8,765 nt of DNA from Acidobacteriota bacterium. Its GTDB lineage: Bacteria > Acidobacteriota > Vicinamibacteria > Vicinamibacterales > UBA8438. A model generated the notes under the pieces. That model did no database searches, was not told where the DNA came from, and worked only from the letters and a program-made list of their open reading frames with translations. The stretch lies in assembly GCA_005778315.1 (NCBI GenBank), contig SXOW01000300.1, positions 1 through 8,765 of the forward strand. The letters are read 5' to 3'. Every line of letters begins with the position of its first letter. Position 1 is the stretch's first letter. A program made the translations under genes and the position numbers. This document shows positions 1 to 6,476 of the stretch, one piece after another.

Positions 1-641
1 GGCGCCGAGTCGACGGCCTCCCGGAATGGGCCGTAGAAGGCTGAGCAGTACTTGGCCGCGTACGACATGATCGACACCTCGTCGAATCCGCGTGCGTCGA
101 GTGCGGCGCGCATGGCGGCGACGCGGCCATCCATCATGTCTGATGGGGCCACGATGTGGGCGCCGGCTTCGGCGTGCGACACTGCGGCCAGGGCCAGACG
201 TTCGACCGTGGCGTCGTTGAGGATGCGCTCGCCATCGAGCACCCCGCAATGGCCGTGTGATGTGTATTCGCAGAGGCAGACATCGGTGATGATGGTGACG
301 TCCGGGCACTGCTCGCGCAATGCCCGAGTGGCCGTTTGCACCGGCGCCGCCGGGTCTGACGCGGCCGACCCGATGGCGTCTTTCGACGCGGGGATGCCAA
401 ACAGGAGCACCGCCTGCACGCCGTCGTCTCGCGCCGCCGTCGTCTCGCGCACCGCCTCGTCGACTGACAGTTGAAAGACCCCGGGCATGGACGAGATTTC
501 CTGCCGGACACCGTGGCCTCCGACCACGAACAACGGATATACGAGCGCCTCGGCGCTCAGCCGCGTTTCTCGCACCAGCGCCCGCACACCGGCCGTGGCC
601 CGCAGCCGTCTGGGACGGTGAACCAGATTGAGCCCGGTCAT
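1..641 (-). CDS. hemB: Delta-aminolevulinic acid dehydratase (porphobilinogen synthase), 3' end cut off by window edge
   Basis: This cytoplasmic enzyme condenses two 5-aminolevulinate molecules into porphobilinogen, the second common step of tetrapyrrole synthesis. The 213 visible residues (of about 325 usual for the family) read in frame from ATG at 641 to the window edge. The N-terminus MTGLNLVHRPRRLR is typical. Cys122, Cys124 and Cys132 in DVCLCEYTSHGHCG form the zinc site, so this is the zinc-dependent type and not the Mg-only type. APSDMMDGR follows at about 166-173. Lys197 in MSYAAKYCSAFYGP is the first Schiff-base lysine; the second lies beyond the window. The ATG overlaps the stop of cobA-hemD (ATGA). 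A good Shine-Dalgarno (GAGGAG, 7 nt upstream) decides the start. It is the last visible gene of the haem operon. Family identification is very secure. Confidence 0.97.
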   Translation of the reverse strand, partial: MTGLNLVHRPRRLRATAGVRALVRETRLSAEALVYPLFVVGGHGVRQEISSMPGVFQLSVDEAVRETTAARDDGVQAVLLFGIPASKDAIGSAASDPAAPVQTATRALREQCPDVTIITDVCLCEYTSHGHCGVLDGERILNDATVERLALAAVSHAEAGAHIVAPSDMMDGRVAAMRAALDARGFDEVSIMSYAAKYCSAFYGPFREAVDSA

Positions 642-2191
642 CGAGGTGCTCCTCGCGGCCCGTGTGACTGCGTGTGCGCGACGATCGCGTCGACCAGGTG
701 CGGCACCGTAGACACGGACGGCATGATGGTGGTCGTGACGCCGGCGCGGTGTGCGATATCGGCCGTGACCGGGCCGATACAGGCGACATCCACGTGCGCC
801 AGGAGGTCCGCCGCCTGGTCTGCGCCCAGCGCCTTGACGAAATTCGTGACACTGGATCCACTGGTGAAGGTGACGATGTCGATCTGCCGTTCGAGGAGCA
901 GTCGATAGATGTCGGGACCGGCCGACGTGTCCAGGTCAACCGCCGCAGTCCGATACGCGATGACGGTGGTCGGGATCGCTCCGACCTGACGCAAGGCGGA
1001 CGGCAGGAGGTCGAGGGCGAGGTCACCGCGGGGGAGGAGGACCGACTGGCCGGCCAGGTCGTGGTGACGAGACATCACGCGGACGATGGCATCGGAACGA
1101 TACTCGTCGGGGATCAGATCAACCTTGAGTCCGTAGCGCGACAGCGCGTCGGCGGTGGCTGGTCCCACCGCGCACAATCGAACGCCGTGGAGTGCGCGTA
1201 CGTCGGTGGGACCCGCGAGCAGTCGTCGCATGAAATACGACACGGCGTTCGCACTGGTGAAGACCGCCCAATCGAAGGTCTGAATCTGAGTGCACGCCTC
1301 GTCGAGCGGCGCGATGTCCTCCGGGTCGACAATCTGGATCGTCGGTACTTCCACCGCGTTGGCCCCCAACTGTTCGAGCCGCTCGACAAGATCGGACGCC
1401 TGCGCCCGGGGCCGCGTGACCACCACCTGCCGCCCGAACAAGGGACGCGAGTCGAACCAGCGCAGGTGGTCACGCAGTCCGATGACCCCGCCGACCACCA
1501 GCACGGCCGGCTCTCCCTGGTCCGGACCGCTCACGAGCTCGCCGATCTCTCCCAGCGTCCCCTGGATGGTGCGCTGGGTCGGCAGCGTCCCGCGGTAGAT
1601 GAGCGCGGCCGGCTCGTCGTCGGCGCGACCGTGACGCTGCAGCGCCGTGACCATGGCGGCGAGCTGCGGTCCGGCGCCGTAGGTGACGATGGTGCCCGTG
1701 ACATGGGCCAGATGGTTCCAGGCGACCTTCGGCGGCGCGTCGTTGTCGCCTTCGTGCCCTCGGACGAGCGTGAGCGTGTCGCCCGCCTCCGGATAGGTCA
1801 CGGGGATACCGGCAAACGTCGGGCTGCCGATGCCGGACGGGATCCCCGGCACGACCTCGAACGGAACCCGCTGTTCGTGGAGAAACAGCGCTTCCTGGCC
1901 GCCACTGTCGAAGACGAACGGGTCGCCCCACTTGAGCCGCGCCACCGTCTTGCCTTCCCGTGCCTTTTCAGCCAGCAACAGGCAGATGGCGTCCTGTTCG
2001 AGCCGTTGGGGCGCCGCCGGTCCCACGTCGATCATCTCCGCGCCAGGCCGAACCATCCGCAGCAGGCGCTTATGCACGAGATGGTCGTAGACCACGACGT
2101 CGGCCGTGGAGAGATAGCGGTGGCCCTTGAGCGTCAACAACCCGGGGTCGCCCGGCCCGGCCCCGATGAGATAGATGCGTGGGTCATTCAT
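638..2191 (-). CDS. cobA-hemD: Fused uroporphyrinogen-III C-methyltransferase / uroporphyrinogen-III synthase
   Basis: A 517-residue two-domain cytoplasmic protein. Residues 1-247 are a SAM-dependent uroporphyrinogen-III methyltransferase (precorrin-2 formation for sirohaem/cobalamin). They show the glycine loop GAGPGDPGLLTLKG (10-23), DHLVH (36-40), VVPGIPSG (113-120), GTLPTQRTIQGTL (201-213) and VVGGVIGLRDHL (232-243). Residues 250-505 are HemD, which cyclises and inverts ring D of hydroxymethylbilane. They show VVVTRPRAQA (256-265), FTSANAV (311-317), AVGPATADAL (341-350), LLPRGD (385-390), FTSGSSVTNF (442-451) and CIGPVTADIA (471-480). Such fusions are known in several phyla. The usual RLKGGDPFVFGRGG loop reads RLKWGDPFVFDSGG here (85-98), marking a divergent methyltransferase subgroup. 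The ATG overlaps the hemC stop and the TGA overlaps the hemB start, 4 nt each. Confidence 0.95.
   Translation of the reverse strand: MNDPRIYLIGAGPGDPGLLTLKGHRYLSTADVVVYDHLVHKRLLRMVRPGAEMIDVGPAAPQRLEQDAICLLLAEKAREGKTVARLKWGDPFVFDSGGQEALFLHEQRVPFEVVPGIPSGIGSPTFAGIPVTYPEAGDTLTLVRGHEGDNDAPPKVAWNHLAHVTGTIVTYGAGPQLAAMVTALQRHGRADDEPAALIYRGTLPTQRTIQGTLGEIGELVSGPDQGEPAVLVVGGVIGLRDHLRWFDSRPLFGRQVVVTRPRAQASDLVERLEQLGANAVEVPTIQIVDPEDIAPLDEACTQIQTFDWAVFTSANAVSYFMRRLLAGPTDVRALHGVRLCAVGPATADALSRYGLKVDLIPDEYRSDAIVRVMSRHHDLAGQSVLLPRGDLALDLLPSALRQVGAIPTTVIAYRTAAVDLDTSAGPDIYRLLLERQIDIVTFTSGSSVTNFVKALGADQAADLLAHVDVACIGPVTADIAHRAGVTTTIMPSVSTVPHLVDAIVAHTQSHGPRGAPR
642..655 (-). promoter_or_regulatory. Ribosome binding site of hemB inside a small hairpin
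   Basis: In the mRNA the stretch CGAGG-AGCA-CCTCG directly precedes the hemB ATG. GAGGAG is a strong Shine-Dalgarno with 7-nt spacing. The two CGAGG/CCTCG arms are perfectly complementary (5 bp, 4-nt loop), so the ribosome site can fold on itself. It lies inside the last codons of cobA-hemD, so ribosomes finishing that gene would open it. The RBS is directly visible; the sequestration is inference. Confidence 0.55.
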
Positions 2192-3162
2192 GGCATGGCA
2201 CGGTCTGTAGTGGCGTCGCTTCTGGCCGCGTCCAGCAACGGTTCAGCGCCGTCTTCCAACAGTCCCTCGGCGACGGTCAGGCCCAACCCGCGTGGGTCGG
2301 CCGTCGTCCCGGTGGCCTCACGTCGCAGCACCAGCGAGCCGTCGAGCGAGGTGACCACGGCCCGGAGCCTGAGCTCCTGACCCTGACACTCCGCGAACGC
2401 CCCAATAGGAACCTGGCACCCGCCGCCGAGTCTCGCCACGACGGCGCGCTCGGCGGTCAAGGCCGCCGCGGCCGCAGCGTCAGTCATGGTGACCAGCACG
2501 TCGATTGTCTCCTGATCGTCGGACCGCGTTTCGATCGCGACGATCCCCTGGCCCGGCGCCGGCACACAGGTGTCGACATCGACCGTGGCCGAGATCCGGT
2601 CCTGATACCCCAGACGTGTCAGGCCGGCCGCCGCGAGAATCAGCAGATCGTAGTCCCCCGCGTCGAGTTTGCGAAGGCGTGTACCGACATTGCCGCGGAT
2701 CAGACCAAACTGGGCCGTCGGCCACACCCGGCGGAGTTGTGCCACGCGTCTGACGCTGCCACTGCCGACACGTGGGGAGGCTCCGAATTGCAGGCGGAGG
2801 TCGGCCGTTGGCACCGCCGGGAGCGGGGCTGCGCCGGCCGGCAGGACGACAGCGTCCCGCGGGTCCGCCCGCGCGAGAACCGCCGGGATGGCGAGACCGC
2901 CTGGCAACTCTGCTGGCATGTCTTTCGCGCTGTGCACGGCCAGGTCGATATCGCCAGCGAGCAGGGCTTGTTCAATCTCCTTCACGAACACGTTCTTCCC
3001 ACCCACCGTCGACAACGACACCTCAGTCAGGCGGTCGCCGGTGGTGGTGATGATGACGAGTTCGCAGTCGCGTCCGCTGTGGGCGCGGATTTCGTCCGCC
3101 ACGCGTTCAGCCTGCCAGAGCGCGAGCGCGCTACCACGCGTGCCAAGTTTGAGTGCGGTCAC
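2188..3162 (-). CDS. hemC: Porphobilinogen deaminase (hydroxymethylbilane synthase), GTG start
   Basis: Polymerises four porphobilinogens into the linear tetrapyrrole hydroxymethylbilane, the substrate of the HemD half of the next gene. The 324 residues are close to the family norm (about 310). Visible landmarks are LKLGTRGSALALWQ at the N-terminus (4-17), the catalytic Asp81 in HSAKDMP (77-83), RVGSGSVRR (131-139, family usually GTSSLRR), RGNVGTRLRKLD (156-167), PAPGQG (201-206), and Cys249 in GGGCQVPIGA, which carries the dipyrromethane cofactor. The start is GTG at 3162-3160, overlapping the hemA TGA as GTGA; it places the first beta-strand LGTRGS at the usual distance. No strong Shine-Dalgarno is visible, which fits translation coupled to hemA. 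The 3' end overlaps cobA-hemD by 4 nt. Confidence 0.97.
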   Translation of the reverse strand: MTALKLGTRGSALALWQAERVADEIRAHSGRDCELVIITTTGDRLTEVSLSTVGGKNVFVKEIEQALLAGDIDLAVHSAKDMPAELPGGLAIPAVLARADPRDAVVLPAGAAPLPAVPTADLRLQFGASPRVGSGSVRRVAQLRRVWPTAQFGLIRGNVGTRLRKLDAGDYDLLILAAAGLTRLGYQDRISATVDVDTCVPAPGQGIVAIETRSDDQETIDVLVTMTDAAAAAALTAERAVVARLGGGCQVPIGAFAECQGQELRLRAVVTSLDGSLVLRREATGTTADPRGLGLTVAEGLLEDGAEPLLDAARSDATTDRAMP

Positions 3163-4526
3163 GATGCTACCGGGCTCTTCGCCGTTGGAGTGGGGGCGCT
3201 GGTTCCGGAAGATCCGGCGTCGGCGCGGTCCCCCTGGTCGATAGCCCCGTCGGTTGGGCGAGGCTCCTCTAATTCGAACAGCTGCGTGAGGGCTTCTGAG
3301 TACCGGGCGGCGGTCGCTTCGTCCGGGGCGGCCTTCAGCTGCGCGGTCGGCGCCAACAGTAGTTTTTGCACCAACAACCTGGTGACTTCTTCTACCTGGG
3401 CGCGTGCGTCGGCTGAGAGCCCGTGCAATTTCGGTGTCAATCGCTCCAGCTCCGCCTGTCGCACCGCCTCGAACCGACGACGCAGCGCCACCACCGTGGG
3501 AATGGTCCCCCTGGACCGCTGCCAGATCGCAAATTGGTCAACTTCACGCCCAATCATCGCCTCGGCGTGTGTGGTCTGCTCCTGGCGGCGGGCGAGGTTT
3601 TCGCTGATCATCGCCCGCAGGTCGTCGATGTTGTAGAGGAACACCTGCTCGAATTCACCGGCGGCCGGGTCCACGTCTCGTGGCAGTCCGATATCGACGA
3701 CGAACAACGGCCGATTACGACGGGCGCGCATGACGGCGCCGATCGAGTCAGCACTGATGACCGCGTTTTGGGCGCCGGTCGCGGTGACCACGATGTCCGC
3801 GTGGATCAGCTCGTCGTCGAGGGCTGACCACTCCGCCGCCGTCCCCCCAACTTTGTGCGCCAGCGCCTGAGCCCGAGCCAGGGTCCGGTTGGCGACCACG
3901 ATATGGGCGACCGGTTGCGACTGCAGATGTATCGCGGTCAGCTCGGCCATCTCGCCAGCCCCGACCACCAGCACCCGACGCTCATGCAGATTGCCGAAGA
4001 TCTTGCGCGCGAGCGAGATGGCCGCATAGCTGACCGACACCGCGCCTTCGCCCAGGCCGGTTTCCGCTCGCACCCTCTTGCCGACCGCGAACGACGACGT
4101 GCACCGTTTGTTCAGGAGTGAACCGGGGGTGCGTTGACGTGACGCCGTCGCGAACGCGGCCTTGATCTGTCCAAAGATTTGCGGTTCTCCCACGACGAGC
4201 GAATCGAGTCCGGCCGCCACCCGAAACAGATGGCGTGCGACGTCAATGCCGGTATGGGTATAGAGATGCGGCGCCAACTCCGACTCTGGTACGTCGTGGA
4301 AGCGGCTCATGAACCGGCCAAGGTCTCGTTGGGTGGCTTCGGGGTGCTCGCACGCCACATAGACTTCGGCGCGATTGCAGGTCGTCAGCACGACGGCCTC
4401 AGCGGGGGCCGGATACACCGCGAGCTCGCGCAGGGCCTCGGCCACGCCCCGTTTCGAGAAGTCGACCCGCTCGCGCAGATCGACCGAAGCGGTGTGATGG
4501 CTCACGCCCAGCAGCAACAACTCCAT
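3159..4526 (-). CDS. hemA: Glutamyl-tRNA reductase
   Basis: Catalyses NADPH-dependent reduction of glutamyl-tRNA to glutamate-1-semialdehyde, the committed step of the C5 haem pathway. The 455-residue protein from ATG 4526 shows GVSHHTA (7-13), the catalytic Cys50 in LTTCNRAEVY, His99 in ARHLFRV, SLVVGEPQIFGQIK (109-122), the NADPH-binding VLVVGAGEMAE (185-195), DIGLPRDVDP and the C-terminal dimerisation helices. Cys50 and His99 fall at the positions known for the E. coli enzyme, which supports this ATG over an in-frame GTG 36 nt upstream that would add 12 unmatched residues. The last 30 or so residues are a low-complexity Ser/Thr/Pro/Asp tail of no clear function. No strong Shine-Dalgarno is seen. 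The 123-nt upstream gap carries two hairpins that may control expression. The TGA overlaps the hemC GTG. Confidence 0.97.
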   Translation of the reverse strand: MELLLLGVSHHTASVDLRERVDFSKRGVAEALRELAVYPAPAEAVVLTTCNRAEVYVACEHPEATQRDLGRFMSRFHDVPESELAPHLYTHTGIDVARHLFRVAAGLDSLVVGEPQIFGQIKAAFATASRQRTPGSLLNKRCTSSFAVGKRVRAETGLGEGAVSVSYAAISLARKIFGNLHERRVLVVGAGEMAELTAIHLQSQPVAHIVVANRTLARAQALAHKVGGTAAEWSALDDELIHADIVVTATGAQNAVISADSIGAVMRARRNRPLFVVDIGLPRDVDPAAGEFEQVFLYNIDDLRAMISENLARRQEQTTHAEAMIGREVDQFAIWQRSRGTIPTVVALRRRFEAVRQAELERLTPKLHGLSADARAQVEEVTRLLVQKLLLAPTAQLKAAPDEATAARYSEALTQLFELEEPRPTDGAIDQGDRADAGSSGTSAPTPTAKSPVAS

Positions 4527-4545
4527 GTGGCAATTCTTGGACAAG

Positions 4546-4620
4546 CGCCGCGTCGCCCACACGCCGCGGCGACTCGACGAACCTAGGCGCGGCCAGGACG
4601 CCGGGGCGCCCCTGCCGCGC
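4546..4620 (-). promoter_or_regulatory. Two GC-rich inverted repeats in the hemA leader
   Basis: The 123-nt gap between the CcsA/HemX gene and hemA holds two potential hairpins. The larger pairs 4587-4597 (gcgcggccagg) with 4611-4620 (cctgccgcgc): 10 bp with one bulged C and a 13-nt loop. The smaller pairs 4546-4552 with 4565-4571 (7 bp, 12-nt loop) and ends about 20 nt upstream of the hemA ATG. Neither is followed by a U-run, so they are not classical intrinsic terminators. I see no convincing -35/-10 pair in this gap. They may be attenuation, processing or stability elements. High GC makes chance stems fairly likely, hence low confidence. Confidence 0.35.
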
Positions 4621-4649
4621 GGCCTGACCGGCGCCGTGTCTCTACGTTG

Positions 4650-5471
4650 CTAGAAATTGTGACTCTCCGTCAGGAAGTAGCCGACGGGCACGAGATTGAG
4701 CAAGACGATCGAGAACCCAAGGGCCGACAGCCATGCGGCTCGCTTGCCGTTCCAGCCGATGGCGCGGCGTGCGTAGAGCTCGAAGGAGTACACGAGCCAG
4801 CTCAGCAGGACGACGAAAATCTTCGGATCCAACAACGACATTGCCCGTACTCTCGGGTCGACCGTATCCGGCTGCAGTTGGAAGAGCCAGAGGGCTCCCA
4901 CTACCAGCCCCGCGGTCAGGAACAGCCAGCCTATGCCGACGGCGCGTCCATTCATGGCGTCCAGTACCTGCAGGGACGGTAGCCGCGCCGCGAAGAAGCC
5001 GAGTTGTTTGGCTTTGAGTTCGCGAAAGAGGAGCACGTAGGTGATGCCCACCACGCAGGCGAGCGCGAAGCCCGCATAGGCGAACAGCACGGACATGACG
5101 TGTAACGCCAGCAGCGGGCTGTCCAGCACCGGTGTGGGCTCGGGTACGCGGTCGCCCACAGCGGATACGGCCTGCAGGACCAGGAGCAGCGGCACGATGA
5201 ACACCCCGATCGCGCGTTCGTCCGTCGATACCTCGGTGTACAGGTAGGCCACGGCCAGGAGCCAGACGAACGCCGAGATCGCCGCCGCCGCACCCACAAA
5301 TGGGAGATGCCCGGCCTCCATGGTCTGCATGCCGATGACAAAAGTGTGGACGAGCGCCGCCGCCGCCAACGACGCCGTCGCCATACGGCCGGCCTGCGGG
5401 CTGCGTCTCGCGAAGTGGAGACCATAGGCGAGTCCGGCTGCGGCGTAGAACAGGAGCGGAATGAAGTTCAT
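4650..5471 (-). CDS. CcsA/HemX-type cytochrome c assembly membrane protein
   Basis: A 273-residue polytopic inner-membrane protein with about eight hydrophobic segments (roughly 3-20, 31-50, 57-79, 88-105, 120-149, 179-199, 217-235, 245-266). The central stretch LHVMSVLFAYAGFAL (122-136), RLPSLQVLD (163-171) followed by the GIGWLFLTAGLVVG segment (179-192), and LLDPK (213-217) match the cytochrome c assembly (CcmC/CcsA/HemX) superfamily. His42 and His124 sit in or beside membrane segments where haem-ligand histidines occur in relatives. The tryptophan-rich WGxxWxWD motif of true CcsA/CcmC is reduced to LLDPK, which is closer to HemX. Bacillus HemX is encoded beside hemA and lowers GluTR levels; CcsA proteins handle haem for cytochrome c maturation. 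Position directly before hemA fits either role. The family is fairly sure, the exact role not. Confidence 0.8.
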   Translation of the reverse strand: MNFIPLLFYAAAGLAYGLHFARRSPQAGRMATASLAAAALVHTFVIGMQTMEAGHLPFVGAAAAISAFVWLLAVAYLYTEVSTDERAIGVFIVPLLLVLQAVSAVGDRVPEPTPVLDSPLLALHVMSVLFAYAGFALACVVGITYVLLFRELKAKQLGFFAARLPSLQVLDAMNGRAVGIGWLFLTAGLVVGALWLFQLQPDTVDPRVRAMSLLDPKIFVVLLSWLVYSFELYARRAIGWNGKRAAWLSALGFSIVLLNLVPVGYFLTESHNF

Positions 5472-5494
5472 GATCTGTCTCGTCGACGGTCAAG

Positions 5495-5520
5495 GGCGAT
5501 GTGTCGTCAGGCGCATCGCC
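5495..5520 (-). promoter_or_regulatory. Perfect 7-bp hairpin between VWA gene 2 and the CcsA/HemX gene
   Basis: ggcgatg (5495-5501) pairs exactly with catcgcc (5514-5520) around a 12-nt loop, within the 60-nt gap and 11 nt past the stop of the upstream VWA gene. No U-run follows, so read-through is expected. It could mark a processing or partial termination point that separates expression of the secreted VWA proteins from the haem genes. Chance occurrence in GC-rich DNA cannot be excluded. Confidence 0.3.
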
Positions 5521-5531
5521 ACGGCGCAGGT

Positions 5532-6476
5532 TCACTGGACCCGCGGCGCGTAGTAGCCCTGTCTGGTGCGGGCCGCTACATTCGGGCGGTCCACCCGCAC
5601 CACGATACGCCGCCATTGACCGTCCCGCAGAGGATTCTTCGAGGCATAGCCCAGGGTGTATTGGCTGGACAGCTCGTCGGAGATGCCTTCGTAGATGGCG
5701 GGCAACTCATCCACGGTATCCGGGAAGAAGTGCCGACCGCCGGTTTCCTGGGCCACCTGGCGGAGTACGAAGTCGGCCTCTCGGAACCCCCGGCGCGTCC
5801 GACCTTCATCCGACCGGAGGCCGATCGAATAGATGACCGTGTTCGAGCGCTTCGCCAACTCCAGTACTTCCTCGAATTCGACCAGGCTCGATGTGTCCTC
5901 GCCGTCGGACAACACGACGATGGCCTGTCGCCGGATTTCGTCCGCGTCGGCCGCGGTGGCACCAACCTTGGCGAGCTCTTTGAGCGAAATGTAGATGGCG
6001 TTGTAGAGCGAGGTCGACCCGCCGGCCGACGTGCGCCGGATCGCCGAAGTCAAGTCGTCGAGCGAGTTCGTGAACTCATGGAGAATCTCGACGCGACTGT
6101 CGAAGTCGATGACGCTGGCCAGATCCTGTTCTCGCAATCGGCCAGCAAACCCGATGGCCGCCTGCTGCGCCGTGGACATCTTGTCCGACATGCTGGCGCT
6201 GGTGTCCATGAGCAGCGCGAGAGCCACTGGGAGCTGGGTGCGCGTAAAGAACGTGATGTCTTGAATCGCGCCGTCCTCGTAGAGGAGGAATCCGTCTTGC
6301 TCGATGTCCGTCACGTAGCGGTCATCGGCGCCGGTGACCGTCACGTTGAGCGCCACCAGATCAACACCGGCTCGGAAGGCCGGCTGGTCCGGCGGTTGGG
6401 CCCCGGCTGACGCCACACTGATGGCCGTGAGCGCGACGATGCGCCAGCAGATGGCCGGCAGGAGTCTGGGCATCAT
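5532..6476 (-). CDS. Secreted VWA-domain protein, acidobacterial VWFA-related family, intact metal site
   Basis: A 314-residue exported protein of unknown function. Residues 1-26 look like a Sec signal peptide: basic start, hydrophobic core IVALTAISVASA, and a likely cut after AGA-26. Residues 36-80 form the small beta module typical of the 'VWFA-related acidobacterial domain' family (VDLVALNVTV, then LLYEDG). The VWA fold spans about 84-275, and its metal-ion-dependent adhesion site is complete: Asp91-x-Ser93-x-Ser95 (DTSAS), Thr155 in GGSTSLYNAI and Asp191 in VLSDGEDTS. The C-terminus RQGYYAPRVQ matches the GYYAP-type ending of this family. Two tandem ATGs open the gene (6476 or 6473); the first overlaps the stop of the preceding VWA gene as TGATG, arguing for coupled translation. 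Role probably protein binding outside the cytoplasm; partner unknown. Confidence 0.85.
   Translation of the reverse strand: MMPRLLPAICWRIVALTAISVASAGAQPPDQPAFRAGVDLVALNVTVTGADDRYVTDIEQDGFLLYEDGAIQDITFFTRTQLPVALALLMDTSASMSDKMSTAQQAAIGFAGRLREQDLASVIDFDSRVEILHEFTNSLDDLTSAIRRTSAGGSTSLYNAIYISLKELAKVGATAADADEIRRQAIVVLSDGEDTSSLVEFEEVLELAKRSNTVIYSIGLRSDEGRTRRGFREADFVLRQVAQETGGRHFFPDTVDELPAIYEGISDELSSQYTLGYASKNPLRDGQWRRIVVRVDRPNVAARTRQGYYAPRVQ

Noticed and set aside
674..2380. Long plus-strand open frame (568 codons) antisense to cobA-hemD
   Set aside because: It is the mirror of a clear two-domain enzyme in GC-rich DNA, where antisense frames stay open by codon bias. Its protein is Arg/Asp/Gly-rich with no recognisable motif.
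2179..3636. Plus-strand open frame (485 codons) antisense to hemC and hemA
   Set aside because: Spans two well-identified minus-strand genes and has no domain pattern; a shadow frame.
4527..4562. Upstream GTG start for hemA adding 12 residues
   Set aside because: The extra residues have no family counterpart, while ATG 4526 puts the catalytic Cys at 50 and His at 99 as in E. coli.
4642..5616. Alternative minus-strand frame overlapping the CcsA/HemX gene
   Set aside because: The other frame gives eight membrane segments and family motifs; this one is Arg/Gly/Pro-rich without motifs.
5307..6410. Plus-strand open frame (367 codons) antisense to the second VWA gene
   Set aside because: Opposite strand has signal peptide, complete metal-site motifs and family tail; this frame is low-complexity Arg/Val/Asp-rich.
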